DNA of 64,000 nucleotides from Paucibacter sp. Y2R2-4 (GTDB taxonomy: Bacteria > Pseudomonadota > Gammaproteobacteria > Burkholderiales > Burkholderiaceae_C): positions 620,001-684,000 of the forward strand of contig NZ_JAJIRO010000002.1 of NCBI RefSeq assembly GCF_025717535.1, given 5' to 3'. Position 1 is the first letter of the stretch. Each line of letters opens with the position of its first letter. Below, one piece after another: positions 25,724 through 34,484 of this stretch. The notes beneath the pieces were generated by a model. That model saw only the letters and a program-made list of their open reading frames with translations. It ran no database searches and was not told where the DNA came from. The position numbers and the translations under genes were made by a program.

Positions 25724-26998
25724 ATGAGTACTCTGCTCCTCTTTTTGCCTGCGCGCAGCCGCCTGCAGGCCCAAGGCCGCGCCTCGCCGTCACTCGACAG
25801 CCTGAGCAGCGGCGCTTCCGCTCGCGAGTACGACTACCTGCTCAGCAATGACGGTCTCAACATCCACTCGCAGGGCAGTCGCACAGCGGCCAAATTGCCG
25901 CATGCCGACCAAGTGATCGCGATTGCCGCCGAGTCCGATGTGTCCTGGCAGCGCGTCACCCTGCCACGCGCCGGTCGGCAGATGCGCTCGGCCCTGGCCG
26001 GCATGTTGGAAGAATCGCTGCTGGAAGACCCGGACGGCCTGCACTTCGCCATCGAGCCCGAGGCCGTGGGCGGCGACACCGCCTGGGTCGCCATCACCTC
26101 GCGCGCCTGGCTGCAGCAGCACCTGACTGAATTGGAAGGTGCCCAGGTCTTTGTGGACCGCATCGCCCCCTTGAGCTGGCCCGACGCCCCCCCGCGCGGG
26201 CATTTTTACGAGACCGGCGTGGAAGCCAACCCGATCGGCCTGCGCTGGAGCCATCCCGAAGGGGTCACCAGCTTGCCTGTCAACGGCAGCCTGCCGCGCC
26301 AGCTTTTTCCCGCATCCTTGGTGCAACTGAGTCAATGGAGTGCCGCACCTGCCGTGGCCGCTCAGGCTGAACGCTGGCTGGGCACCTCGGTGCAGGTGCT
26401 AGCGCCCAATCAACGGGCATTGGCCTTGATCGATGGCCCCTGGAATCTGCGTCAGTTTGAACTGGCACCGCGCACCCGCGGCCTGCGTGCGCTGCGCAAC
26501 TTCTTGCGCGGCCTGATGCGGCGCAATTGGCGGCCGGTACGCTGGGGCTTGGCGGGCCTGGTCGCCGTGCATCTCCTCGGCTTGAACCTCTTGGCCTGGC
26601 AGCAAAGCCAGCAGATCAAGGCCCGCCGTTTGGCCCTGGACAGCACGCTGACGCAAGCCTTCCCGCAGGTGCGCGCGATCCGCGACGCGCCCATCCAGAT
26701 GCAAAGAGAAGCCGACGTCTTGCGCGCCGCCGCCGGCCGCGCCAGCGATCAAGACCTTGAAACCTTGTTGGCCGCCGCCGCCATTGCCTGGCCCGCCGAG
26801 CGCGGCCCGCTGGATGCGCTGAGCTTCGAGACTGGCCGTCTACAGCTGAACGCCACAGGGTGGAGTGAAGCGCAGATTCAACAGTTCCGCACCCAGTTGC
26901 GCAGCGAAGGCTGGCAGCTCGAAACCCAAGATGGCCGCCTGACGGTCAGCCGCGCGGCCCGCAATTCCGCGCCGGAAGCCAAGGGCAGAACATCATGA
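25724..26998 (+). CDS. gspL: Type II secretion inner-membrane protein GspL
   Basis: Bitopic protein that binds the GspE ATPase on the cytoplasmic side and GspM in the membrane. The 424-residue product has an actin-like cytoplasmic domain (LPHADQVIAIAAESDVSWQRVTLPRAGR, then LAGMLEESLLEDPDGLHFAI), a single transmembrane helix near residue 275-295 (WGLAGLVAVHLLGLNLLAW) and a periplasmic ferredoxin-like domain. It overlaps gspM by four bases. Confidence 0.92.
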   Translation: MSTLLLFLPARSRLQAQGRASPSLDSLSSGASAREYDYLLSNDGLNIHSQGSRTAAKLPHADQVIAIAAESDVSWQRVTLPRAGRQMRSALAGMLEESLLEDPDGLHFAIEPEAVGGDTAWVAITSRAWLQQHLTELEGAQVFVDRIAPLSWPDAPPRGHFYETGVEANPIGLRWSHPEGVTSLPVNGSLPRQLFPASLVQLSQWSAAPAVAAQAERWLGTSVQVLAPNQRALALIDGPWNLRQFELAPRTRGLRALRNFLRGLMRRNWRPVRWGLAGLVAVHLLGLNLLAWQQSQQIKARRLALDSTLTQAFPQVRAIRDAPIQMQREADVLRAAAGRASDQDLETLLAAAAIAWPAERGPLDALSFETGRLQLNATGWSEAQIQQFRTQLRSEGWQLETQDGRLTVSRAARNSAPEAKGRTS

Positions 26999-27507
26999 CA
27001 AGCCCAAGCAAGACGGCCCAATGGCAAGCCCTCAAAACCCAGGCCAAAGCGCATTGGGAGGGCTTGGGCGAACGTGAACGTCTGGCCCTACAACTGGTCG
27101 CCTGGATACTGGGCGCCTTGCTGATCTGGTTGCTGGCGGTCAAACCCGGCCTGCGCACGCTGCGCCAAGCCCCCGAACAAATGGCCACGCTGGAAGCCCA
27201 GCTGCAAGACATGCAGGCCTTGGCCCTGGAAGTGCGCGAATTGCGCGCCACCCCCACCGTGCCTGCGGCCTTGGCGGTGCAGGCTCTGCAAGCCGCCAGC
27301 GAACATCTGGGCCCCGGCGCCAAGCTGAGCCTGAACGGCGACCGCGCGATTTTGAATCTGAACGGTATCTCCGCGCCGGCCCTGCAAGCCTGGTTGGGCG
27401 AGGTGCGCAGCGCCGCCCGCGCCAAGCCGCTGGAGGCCAAGCTGCAGCGCGGGCCGAATGGCTATAGCGGCTCCATTGTGTTGAGCTTGAATGGAGCCAC
27501 GCCATGA
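26995..27507 (+). CDS. gspM: Type II secretion inner-membrane protein GspM
   Basis: Small bitopic membrane protein, partner of GspL. The 170-residue product has a cytoplasmic helix, the motif WEGLGERERLALQLVAWILGALLIWLLAVKPGL including the transmembrane helix, and a periplasmic domain. Four-base overlaps with gspL and gspN show tight coupling. Sequence conservation in GspM is low, so order in the operon adds to the call. Confidence 0.9.
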   Translation: MTSPSKTAQWQALKTQAKAHWEGLGERERLALQLVAWILGALLIWLLAVKPGLRTLRQAPEQMATLEAQLQDMQALALEVRELRATPTVPAALAVQALQAASEHLGPGAKLSLNGDRAILNLNGISAPALQAWLGEVRSAARAKPLEAKLQRGPNGYSGSIVLSLNGATP

Positions 27508-28436
27508 GCGCCGCCTTCTCCTCTGCCCGAAACTGGTTCAAGCGCGGCAAGTCCGCCGATTTGGGCGCGCCGCTGACCGAAATGGGCGCCACCCAATGGC
27601 AAGACTCGCGCCAAGTCGAGCCCGCCTGGCGCGGCCGCAGCAATGCCGCCATGCGCTGGAGCGTGGCGGGCGCGGTGCTGGGCGTCTTGCTGTCCCTGAT
27701 CGTGTTCGCCCCGGCCAGTTGGCTGGCCCATGGCTTGGCCAGCGCGAGTCAAGGGCATTTGTTGATTACCGACACCCGCGGCAGCATCTGGAACGGCAGC
27801 GGTGTGCTGGTGCTGACCGGCGGCGCCGACAGCCGCGATGCCAGCCAATTGCCGGGCCGCCTGCGCTGGTCCATGGGCCTCAAGGGATTCGGGCTGCAGC
27901 TGCGCGCATCGCAAGACTGCTGCATCAATGGCGAGCTTCAAATGCAGATCCAACCCGGCTGGGGCCGCTTTGAGATCAGCTTGTCCAGCCATGCCGACTG
28001 GCTGGCGCGTTATCCCGCCGCATGGTTGGCGGGCCTGGGCACCCCCTGGAACACCTTGCAGCTGGGTGGCTCGCTGCGCCTGGCAACGCGCGACTTCCGG
28101 CTCGAATGGGTGCAGGGCCGTTGGCGGCAGTTTGGTCAGCTGGACTTGGACCTGATCAATCTGTCCTCCCGCATCAGTACCTTGGCGCCGCTGGGCAGCT
28201 ACCGCTTCAGCTTGGCGCCCGAGTCCAATGATCCGAGTAAATCTGGCGTCAGCAAAATGACGCTGAGCACGCTGGATGGCGCCTTGCTGCTGTCCGGCCA
28301 AGGCAGTATTGCGGCCGGCAAGGCCCGCTTTTTGGGCGAAGCCAGCGCGGCGCCAGGCCGCGAAGCCGCCCTGAGCAATCTTCTGAATATCATCGGGCGG
28401 CGCCAAGGCGCGCGCTCCGTCATTTCGATTGGATGA
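27504..28436 (+). CDS. gspN: Type II secretion system protein GspN
   Basis: Accessory inner-membrane protein of T2SS, 310 residues. One transmembrane helix lies near residues 55-80 (AVLGVLLSLIVFAPASWLA), followed by a periplasmic part with the GspN-typical DTRGSIWNGSGVLVLTGG and AAWLAGLGTPWNTLQLGG segments. It sits between gspM and gspD with four-base overlaps on each side. Its exact role in secretion is not settled even in model systems. Confidence 0.88.
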   Translation: MSAAFSSARNWFKRGKSADLGAPLTEMGATQWQDSRQVEPAWRGRSNAAMRWSVAGAVLGVLLSLIVFAPASWLAHGLASASQGHLLITDTRGSIWNGSGVLVLTGGADSRDASQLPGRLRWSMGLKGFGLQLRASQDCCINGELQMQIQPGWGRFEISLSSHADWLARYPAAWLAGLGTPWNTLQLGGSLRLATRDFRLEWVQGRWRQFGQLDLDLINLSSRISTLAPLGSYRFSLAPESNDPSKSGVSKMTLSTLDGALLLSGQGSIAAGKARFLGEASAAPGREAALSNLLNIIGRRQGARSVISIG

Positions 28437-30664
28437 GCATGAACAAGCGCCCACGCATTGAGCGCCCTGCACGGCAGGCCAGCCCCACTTTGGCCGGCGT
28501 TCTGGCCCTGTCGGTCTTGGCCAGCCCGGTGCTGGCGCAGACTGACAGCAACCGCGCCAACAACCGCGCCCACAGCCCGGCGCTGAAGTCCGGCACGCCG
28601 GTGACCCTGAATTTCGTCAATGCCGACATCGAAGCGGTGACCCGCGCCATCGGCGTGATGCTGGACCGGCAGTTCATCATCGACCCGCGCGTCAAGGGCC
28701 AGATCACGCTTTACAGCGAACAGCCCTTGAGCGTGCGCGAGGCCTATCTGAACTACTTGGCCGCCCTGCGTGGCCTGGGCTTCACCGTGGTGGAAAACAC
28801 CGGCATGCTCAAAGTGGTGCCCGAGGCCGATGCCAAGCTGCAGGCCGGCGCGGTAGCGGTCGGCTCCAGCAGCGCACGCGGCGACCAGATCATCACGCAG
28901 ATCTTCCGCCTCAACCACGAGAACGCCAACAACTTGGTGTCCGTGCTGCGGCCCCTGATCAGCCCCAACAACACCATCAATGCCAACCCAGGCAACAACA
29001 GCCTGGTGATCACCGACTACGCCGAGAACCTGCAGCGCCTGGGTCGCATCATTGCGACCATGGACACGCCGGGCAATACCGATATCGAGATCGTGCCGCT
29101 CAAACATGCGGTGGCCTCGGATCTGGCGGCGCTGGTGCAAAAGCTGGCGGCTGGCGGTGCGGCCAATGCCGCCGCAGCGGTACCGGGCCAGGCCAGCGGC
29201 GGCATCTCGGTCTTGGTCGACCCTCGCAGCAATGCTTTGATCTTGCGCGCCAGCAATCCAGCCACTTTGGCCGCCACCCGCGCCATGGTCGAAAAGCTCG
29301 ACCAGCCCTCGATCGACGGCGCCAGCAATATCCGCGTCGTCTACTTGAAGAACGCCGATGCCACCAAGCTGGCCACGGTCTTGCGCGCGGCTTTTGCGGC
29401 CGGCAATTCAGCAGCGGCTGGCGGTAACAGCAACAGCAGCTCAAGCAGCAGCGCCAACAACAACTCGCTGGGCGGCGCCCCGCTGAGCGGCAGCAACTCG
29501 GGCAATAACAGCAGCGGCACGTCCACGGCCTCGTCCAGCCCGGTCTCAGCTTCCCAAGGCCCTTCGACCGGTGGCTTTGTGCAGGCCGACCCGGCCACCA
29601 ATTCTTTGATCATCACCGCGCCCGAGCCGCTCTACCGCCAAATTCGCGCGGTCATCGACCAGCTCGATTCGCGCCGCGCGCAGATCTATGTGGAGACCAT
29701 GATCGTCAAGGTCGATGCCAGCAAGTCCGGCCAGTTCGGCGTGCAATGGCAGAACCTGTTCGGTGGCAAGGGCGACAGCAATATCCCCGGCCTCGGCACC
29801 AATTTCGGCACAGGCCTGGGCAATATCATCAACGGCAGTGCGGCTGCAGCAGGCGGCAAGACCGGCATCGCCACAGCCCTTGCCAGCGCCGCTGTGCCGC
29901 AGGGCCTGAACATCGGCTTCTTGAAAAAGGTCGGCGATTTCTACACCCTGGGCGCAATTGCCAACTTCCTCGAAGGCCAGGCCGGCGCCAACATCCTCTC
30001 CACCCCGAATCTGGTGGCGCTGGACAATGAAGAAGCCAAAATCGTCATCGGCCAGAACGTGCCCTTCCTGACCGGTTCTTACTCCAACACCGGCGGTTCG
30101 GGCTCAATCAATCCCTTCCAGACCATTGACCGCAAAGACGTGGGCCTGACCCTGCGCATCCGCAGCCAGATTGGCGAAAGCGGCACGGTGCGCATGACGG
30201 TCTACCAAGAGAACTCCTCGGTGGTGGACGGCAAGTCCAGCAGCGCCGGCCCGACCACCGACAAGAGCTCGATCGAAACCACGGTGGTGGTGGACGATGG
30301 CCAGATCATTGTGCTGGGCGGCCTGATGAAGGACGAGTACAGCGACGGTGAAGACAAGGTCCCCGGCCTGGGCAGCATCCCGATTCTGGGCAGCCTGTTC
30401 AAGAGCGAAAACCGCAAGCGGGTGAAGACCAATCTGATGGTCTTCTTGCGCCCAGTAGTGATGCGCAATCAGGCCACGGCGGACCAGCTGACGCTGGACC
30501 GCTATGAGTCCATCCGCGCCTTGCAACAAAACTCACAGCCGGGCCAAAGCTTGGTACTGCCGAATACCGGCGCACCGGTCTTGCCGCCTTCACCGGCCAC
30601 TCCGGCGGGCGGCCAGAGCGAGGCCGGCGCCAAGACTCCACTGGCACCCATCGCGCCTCAGTAA
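28433..30664 (+). CDS. gspD: Type II secretion outer-membrane secretin GspD
   Basis: Forms the outer-membrane channel. The 743-residue precursor has a signal peptide (LALSVLASPVLAQ), N0 domain (VTLNFVNADIEAVTRAIGVMLDRQFIIDP), N1-N3 KH-like domains with a long Ser/Asn/Gly-rich insert in N3 (about residues 325-375), and the secretin domain with VYVETMIVKVDAS-like, GANILSTPNLVALDNEEAKIVIG and VPGLGSIPILGSLF motifs. The C-terminal tail is Pro/Ala-rich, perhaps the pilotin-binding S-domain; no pilotin gene is seen nearby. Confidence 0.96.
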   Translation: MSMNKRPRIERPARQASPTLAGVLALSVLASPVLAQTDSNRANNRAHSPALKSGTPVTLNFVNADIEAVTRAIGVMLDRQFIIDPRVKGQITLYSEQPLSVREAYLNYLAALRGLGFTVVENTGMLKVVPEADAKLQAGAVAVGSSSARGDQIITQIFRLNHENANNLVSVLRPLISPNNTINANPGNNSLVITDYAENLQRLGRIIATMDTPGNTDIEIVPLKHAVASDLAALVQKLAAGGAANAAAAVPGQASGGISVLVDPRSNALILRASNPATLAATRAMVEKLDQPSIDGASNIRVVYLKNADATKLATVLRAAFAAGNSAAAGGNSNSSSSSSANNNSLGGAPLSGSNSGNNSSGTSTASSSPVSASQGPSTGGFVQADPATNSLIITAPEPLYRQIRAVIDQLDSRRAQIYVETMIVKVDASKSGQFGVQWQNLFGGKGDSNIPGLGTNFGTGLGNIINGSAAAAGGKTGIATALASAAVPQGLNIGFLKKVGDFYTLGAIANFLEGQAGANILSTPNLVALDNEEAKIVIGQNVPFLTGSYSNTGGSGSINPFQTIDRKDVGLTLRIRSQIGESGTVRMTVYQENSSVVDGKSSSAGPTTDKSSIETTVVVDDGQIIVLGGLMKDEYSDGEDKVPGLGSIPILGSLFKSENRKRVKTNLMVFLRPVVMRNQATADQLTLDRYESIRALQQNSQPGQSLVLPNTGAPVLPPSPATPAGGQSEAGAKTPLAPIAPQ

Positions 30665-30697
30665 GCCAACCACCGCACCGAGCTCCAGAGTCCGCGC

Positions 30698-32122
30698 ATG
30701 GCCGCCATCCGACATCCCCTGCCCTATGCCTTCGCCAAGGCCAACTCCGTGCTGCTGGAAGACGACGGCAACAGCCTGGTCTTGTGGGCGCCGCCCGAGG
30801 TCAGCCTCGCCACCTTGTCCGAGGTGCAACGTCTTTACGCCCTGGATCGTCTGGAGCAAGAAGCCCGCAGCACGCTGAGCGAGCGCATCAATGCCGCCTA
30901 CGCCGGCAGTGAGTCCAGCGCCGCCGTGGTGATTGGCGAGGTGGAAAGTGCGGTGGACCTGTCGCGCATGATGCAGGACCTGCCGGCCGTTGAAGACCTG
31001 CTGGAAGCGGCCAATGATGCGCCCATCATCCGCATGCTGAATGCCTTGTTGACGCAGGCGGCCAAAGACGGCGCCAGCGACATCCACATCGAGCCCTACG
31101 AGCGAGCCAGTTCGGTGCGCTTCCGGGTTGACGGCACGCTGCGTGAGGTGGTGCAACCCAACCGAGGTCTGCATGCAGCCCTGATCTCGCGCCTGAAGAT
31201 CATGGCCGAGCTGGACATTGCCGAGAAACGCTTGCCGCAAGACGGCCGCATCTCGCTGCGCATTGGCGGCCGCGCCATCGATGTGCGGGTCTCCACCCTG
31301 CCCAGCGCCCATGGCGAACGCGCGGTGCTGCGTCTGCTCGACAAGAGCGAATCGAAGTTCACGCTCGAAGGATTGGGCATGAGCGGCGATGTACTCTCCA
31401 GCTTCAAGCGCCTGGTGCAGCAACCGCACGGCATCGTGCTGGTCACCGGTCCCACCGGCTCGGGCAAGACCACCAGCCTCTACGCTTCGCTGCAGACGGT
31501 GGACACCGGCACCACCAATGTGCTGACGGTGGAGGACCCGATCGAATACGAGCTCTCTGGCATCGGCCAGACGCAGGTGAATGCCAAGATCGAGCTGACC
31601 TTTGCCAAGGCCTTGCGCGCCATCCTGCGCCAAGACCCGGACGTCATCATGATCGGCGAAATCCGCGACCATGAGACCGCTCAAATTGCCATCCAGGCCT
31701 CACTGACCGGCCACTTGGTGCTGGCCACCTTGCACACCAATGACGCGCCCAGCGCGGTGACGCGTCTGACCGATATGGGCATCGAGCCCTTCTTGCTCAG
31801 CTCCAGCTTGCTGGGCGTGCTCGCGCAACGCTTGGTTCGCAAGTTATGCCCGCAATGCCGCCGCTTCGACGACTTGGGCAAATACCACCCAGTCGGCTGC
31901 GAGGCTTGCGCCCACACCGGCTACAAAGGCCGCACCGGCGTGTATGAATTGATGGTGGCGAATGATCAGGTGCGTGGACTGATCCACCAGCAAGCGCCTG
32001 AAAGCGTCTTGCTGGCAGCCGCCCAAGCGGCCGGCCTGCGTTCGATGCGCGAAGACGGCGCTCGCCTGGTGGCGGCCGGCATCACCTCAGAAGAAGAAGT
32101 CTTGCGCGTCACGCGCGAGTAG
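30698..32122 (+). CDS. gspE: Type II secretion ATPase GspE
   Basis: Cytoplasmic hexameric ATPase that drives pseudopilus assembly. The 474-residue product has an N1E-like domain, Walker [11 protein letters not shown], the Asp box EDPIEYE, Walker [13 protein letters not shown], the His box and the Zn-binding CPQC...CEAC cluster near residues 383-409 that separates GspE from pilus retraction ATPases. It follows gspD by 33 bases and precedes gspF by 17. Confidence 0.96.
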   Translation: MAAIRHPLPYAFAKANSVLLEDDGNSLVLWAPPEVSLATLSEVQRLYALDRLEQEARSTLSERINAAYAGSESSAAVVIGEVESAVDLSRMMQDLPAVEDLLEAANDAPIIRMLNALLTQAAKDGASDIHIEPYERASSVRFRVDGTLREVVQPNRGLHAALISRLKIMAELDIAEKRLPQDGRISLRIGGRAIDVRVSTLPSAHGERAVLRLLDKSESKFTLEGLGMSGDVLSSFKRLVQQPHGIVLVTGPTGSGKTTSLYASLQTVDTGTTNVLTVEDPIEYELSGIGQTQVNAKIELTFAKALRAILRQDPDVIMIGEIRDHETAQIAIQASLTGHLVLATLHTNDAPSAVTRLTDMGIEPFLLSSSLLGVLAQRLVRKLCPQCRRFDDLGKYHPVGCEACAHTGYKGRTGVYELMVANDQVRGLIHQQAPESVLLAAAQAAGLRSMREDGARLVAAGITSEEEVLRVTRE

Positions 32123-32139
32123 CCGGGACAGAACTCGCC

Positions 32140-33351
32140 ATGCCCGCTTACAAGTACGAAGCGCTGAACGCCGGGGGTCGCCCCAGCAACGGCCTGATCG
32201 AGGCCGACACGCCGCGCGCGGCCCGTGCCTTGCTGCGCGCCCAGGGTCTGGTGCCGCTGAGCATGCAAACGGTGCAGCAACACGGGCAGCAAAGCGGCAG
32301 CCGTTTTGCCCGACGCGTCTTCAGCCCCACCGCCTTGGCCGTCTGGACCCGGCAGTTGGCCGGTTTGGTCGGCTCGGGCCTGCCGATCGAACGCTCGCTG
32401 ACGGCCCTGGCCGACGAATGCGAAGACAACCGACAACGTGAGTTGCTTTCGCAGCTGAAAGCCGAAGTCAACGCCGGCGCCACCTTCGCCCATGCCTTGG
32501 CCAGCGCCCCGCGCGAGTTCGACGAGGTGTATTGCGGCGTGGTCGCGGCCGGCGAGCAGAGCGGAGCTCTGGGCCTGGTGTTGGAGAAGCTGGCGGACGA
32601 CTTGGAAGAACGCCAAGACTTGCGCGGCAAGCTCTTTGGCGCCATGGCCTACCCGGCCATCGTCTCGCTAATTTCGGTGCTGATCGTGATTTTTCTGGTC
32701 ACTTATGTGGTGCCGCAAATCGCCACGGTGTTCACCAACTCCAAACGCGCCCTGCCCTTCTTGACGGTGGCCATGCTGGCCATCAGCGCCTTTGTGCGGC
32801 AGTGGGGCTGGCTGATGCTTTTGGTGTTGATCGGTGGGGGCGTAGCGCTCGGCCAAGCCTTGAAGGGCGAGGCCTTCAGGCAGCGCTTTGACTCTGCTGT
32901 GCTGGGCGTGCCGCTGTTGGGCCGACTGACGCGCGGCTATAACGCGGCTCGCTTTGCCAGCACCCTGGCCATGCTGGCCGGCGCCGGCGTGCCGATCTTG
33001 AAGGCCTTGCAGGCCGCAGCCGAAACGCTGTCCAACCGCGCCATGCGCGCCGATGCGCTGGATGCCCTGGTGCAGGTGCGCGAAGGCGCTCCGCTGGGCA
33101 ATGCGCTGGCCGGCAAGAAGCGCTTCCCCGGCATCCTGGCCATGTTTGCGCGCCTGGGTGAGCAGACGGGCCAGTTGCCGCAGATGCTGGAGCGCGCCGC
33201 CAAGCAACTCAGCGTCGAGGTGCAGCGCCGCTCGATGGCCGCTGCCACCATGCTGGAGCCGATTCTGATTGTGGTGATGGGTGCCATCGTCTTGATGATT
33301 GTGCTGGCGGTGCTGATGCCAATCATTCAGCTGAACACCTGGGTGAAATAG
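32140..33351 (+). CDS. gspF: Type II secretion inner-membrane platform protein GspF
   Basis: Polytopic platform protein, 403 residues, with two GspF repeats (about 72-195 and 275-395), each holding FxRQLAxLxxxGLPIxRSL-like and EQSGALGLVLEKLADDLE / EQTGQLPQMLERAAKQL motifs, and three transmembrane segments (about 172-195, 220-240, 372-395). Last gene of the gspGHIJKLMNDEF operon. After it come inverted repeats without a T-run (33353-33464). Confidence 0.95.
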   Translation: MPAYKYEALNAGGRPSNGLIEADTPRAARALLRAQGLVPLSMQTVQQHGQQSGSRFARRVFSPTALAVWTRQLAGLVGSGLPIERSLTALADECEDNRQRELLSQLKAEVNAGATFAHALASAPREFDEVYCGVVAAGEQSGALGLVLEKLADDLEERQDLRGKLFGAMAYPAIVSLISVLIVIFLVTYVVPQIATVFTNSKRALPFLTVAMLAISAFVRQWGWLMLLVLIGGGVALGQALKGEAFRQRFDSAVLGVPLLGRLTRGYNAARFASTLAMLAGAGVPILKALQAAAETLSNRAMRADALDALVQVREGAPLGNALAGKKRFPGILAMFARLGEQTGQLPQMLERAAKQLSVEVQRRSMAAATMLEPILIVVMGAIVLMIVLAVLMPIIQLNTWVK

Positions 33352-33352
33352 A

Positions 33353-33464
33353 TGCCCCCGGCCCATGGGTACTTGGGCCGCCCCCAGTGGGGGCCCGATG
33401 GCGGTCGGGCCAGGCCCGACCGCCATCGCTCAAGTCCTTCTTGGGGCGGCCCGGCGAAGGACTT
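33353..33464. repeat. Cluster of nested inverted repeats (REP/BIME-like) after gspF
   Basis: The gap after gspF is nearly all inverted repeat. A 15-base arm GATGGCGGTCGGGCC (33397-33411) is followed after one A by its exact complement (to 33427). AAGTCCTT (33433-33440) pairs with AAGGACTT (33457-33464), and a shorter CCCCC-AGT-GGGGG hairpin lies at about 33381-33393. There is no T-run, so it is not a standard terminator. It resembles dispersed intergenic palindromes of Burkholderiales; copy number in this genome cannot be seen here. Confidence 0.6.
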
Positions 33465-33484
33465 GATTACGGAGCGCCCGACAC

Positions 33485-34381
33485 ATGCCTGCCAATCTTG
33501 ACGGACAACTGGTGGTGGCGATCTCCTCGCGAGCCCTGTTCGATTTCGAAGAAGAAAACGAGCTCTTCGAAGCCGAGGATGACCGCGCCTATATGGCCCT
33601 GCAAGAAGCCCGGCTCGATCTGCCGGCCAAGCCGGGGGTGGCTTTTTCGCTGGTCAACAAGCTGCTGGCTTTCAACACGCCCGAGCAAGCACGGGTGGAG
33701 ATCGTGGTGCTGTCGCGCAATGACCCGGTTTCGGGCATGCGGGTATTCCGCTCGGCCAAGCATTACGGCCTGGGCATTCAGCGCGGCGTGTTCACCCGCG
33801 GCGAGTCACCCTGGCGATATCTGCGTCCGCTGAACGCGCAGCTATTCCTGTCAGCCAATGAAGCCGATGTGCGCTCAGCCCTGGCTGCTGGCGTGGCGGC
33901 GGCGCGTGTGCTGCCCCTGTCCGCCAAGGCCTCGGCCGAACACCCGGATGAGTTGCGTATCGCCTTTGACGGCGACGCGGTGCTGTTCTCCGACGAGGCC
34001 GAACGCGTGTTCCAAAGCGAAGGTCTGAGCGCCTTTCAGTCGCATGAAAGCGCGCATGCCAATATCCCATTGGCCGCGGGCCCCTTCAAGCCGGTACTGG
34101 AGGCCTTGCAGGGCCTGCAGCGTCAGCCCGGCGGCGGAATGCGGGTGCGCACTGCCCTGGTCACTGCACGCAGCGCACCAGCACATGAGCGAGCCATTCG
34201 CACACTGATGGATTGGCGCATCGAGGTCGATGAGGCCATGTTCCTCGGCGGCTTGGCCAAGGGCGAATTCCTGCGCGAGTTTGAGCCCGACTTTTTCTTC
34301 GACGACCAAGCCGGTCACATCGCCAGCGCTGCGGCCCATGTGCCTGCCGGCCATGTCAGCTCAGGGGTGAGCAACCCCTAA
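33485..34381 (+). CDS. Cytosolic 5'-nucleotidase family protein
   Basis: A 298-residue protein of the 5-nucleotidase family (PF06189), related to animal cytosolic 5'-nucleotidase I, which removes phosphate from nucleoside monophosphates. Conserved segments are LVVAISSRALFDFEEEN at the N-terminus, VEIVVLSRNDPVSGMRVFRS, the HAD-like LRIAFDGDAVLFSDEAERVF with its Asp pair, and LVTARSAPAHERAIRTL followed by EPDFFFDDQ. No signal peptide. It lies between the repeat cluster and a tricorn-like protease gene and is probably independent of gsp. Substrate preference unknown. Confidence 0.85.
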   Translation: MPANLDGQLVVAISSRALFDFEEENELFEAEDDRAYMALQEARLDLPAKPGVAFSLVNKLLAFNTPEQARVEIVVLSRNDPVSGMRVFRSAKHYGLGIQRGVFTRGESPWRYLRPLNAQLFLSANEADVRSALAAGVAAARVLPLSAKASAEHPDELRIAFDGDAVLFSDEAERVFQSEGLSAFQSHESAHANIPLAAGPFKPVLEALQGLQRQPGGGMRVRTALVTARSAPAHERAIRTLMDWRIEVDEAMFLGGLAKGEFLREFEPDFFFDDQAGHIASAAAHVPAGHVSSGVSNP

Positions 34382-34484
34382 TTCCCAAAACGAGCGGCGC
34401 AAGGCCGACTGCAAGCATCAACGGGCGAAGCGCCTCACAAAGACGCACGCTCCCCATTTCCCACAAGGACGAGAGACAAAACCA

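Noticed and set aside
33397-33427. Intrinsic terminator for the gsp operon
   Set aside because: The stem is strong but has a one-base loop and no T-run on either strand; treated as a repeat element.
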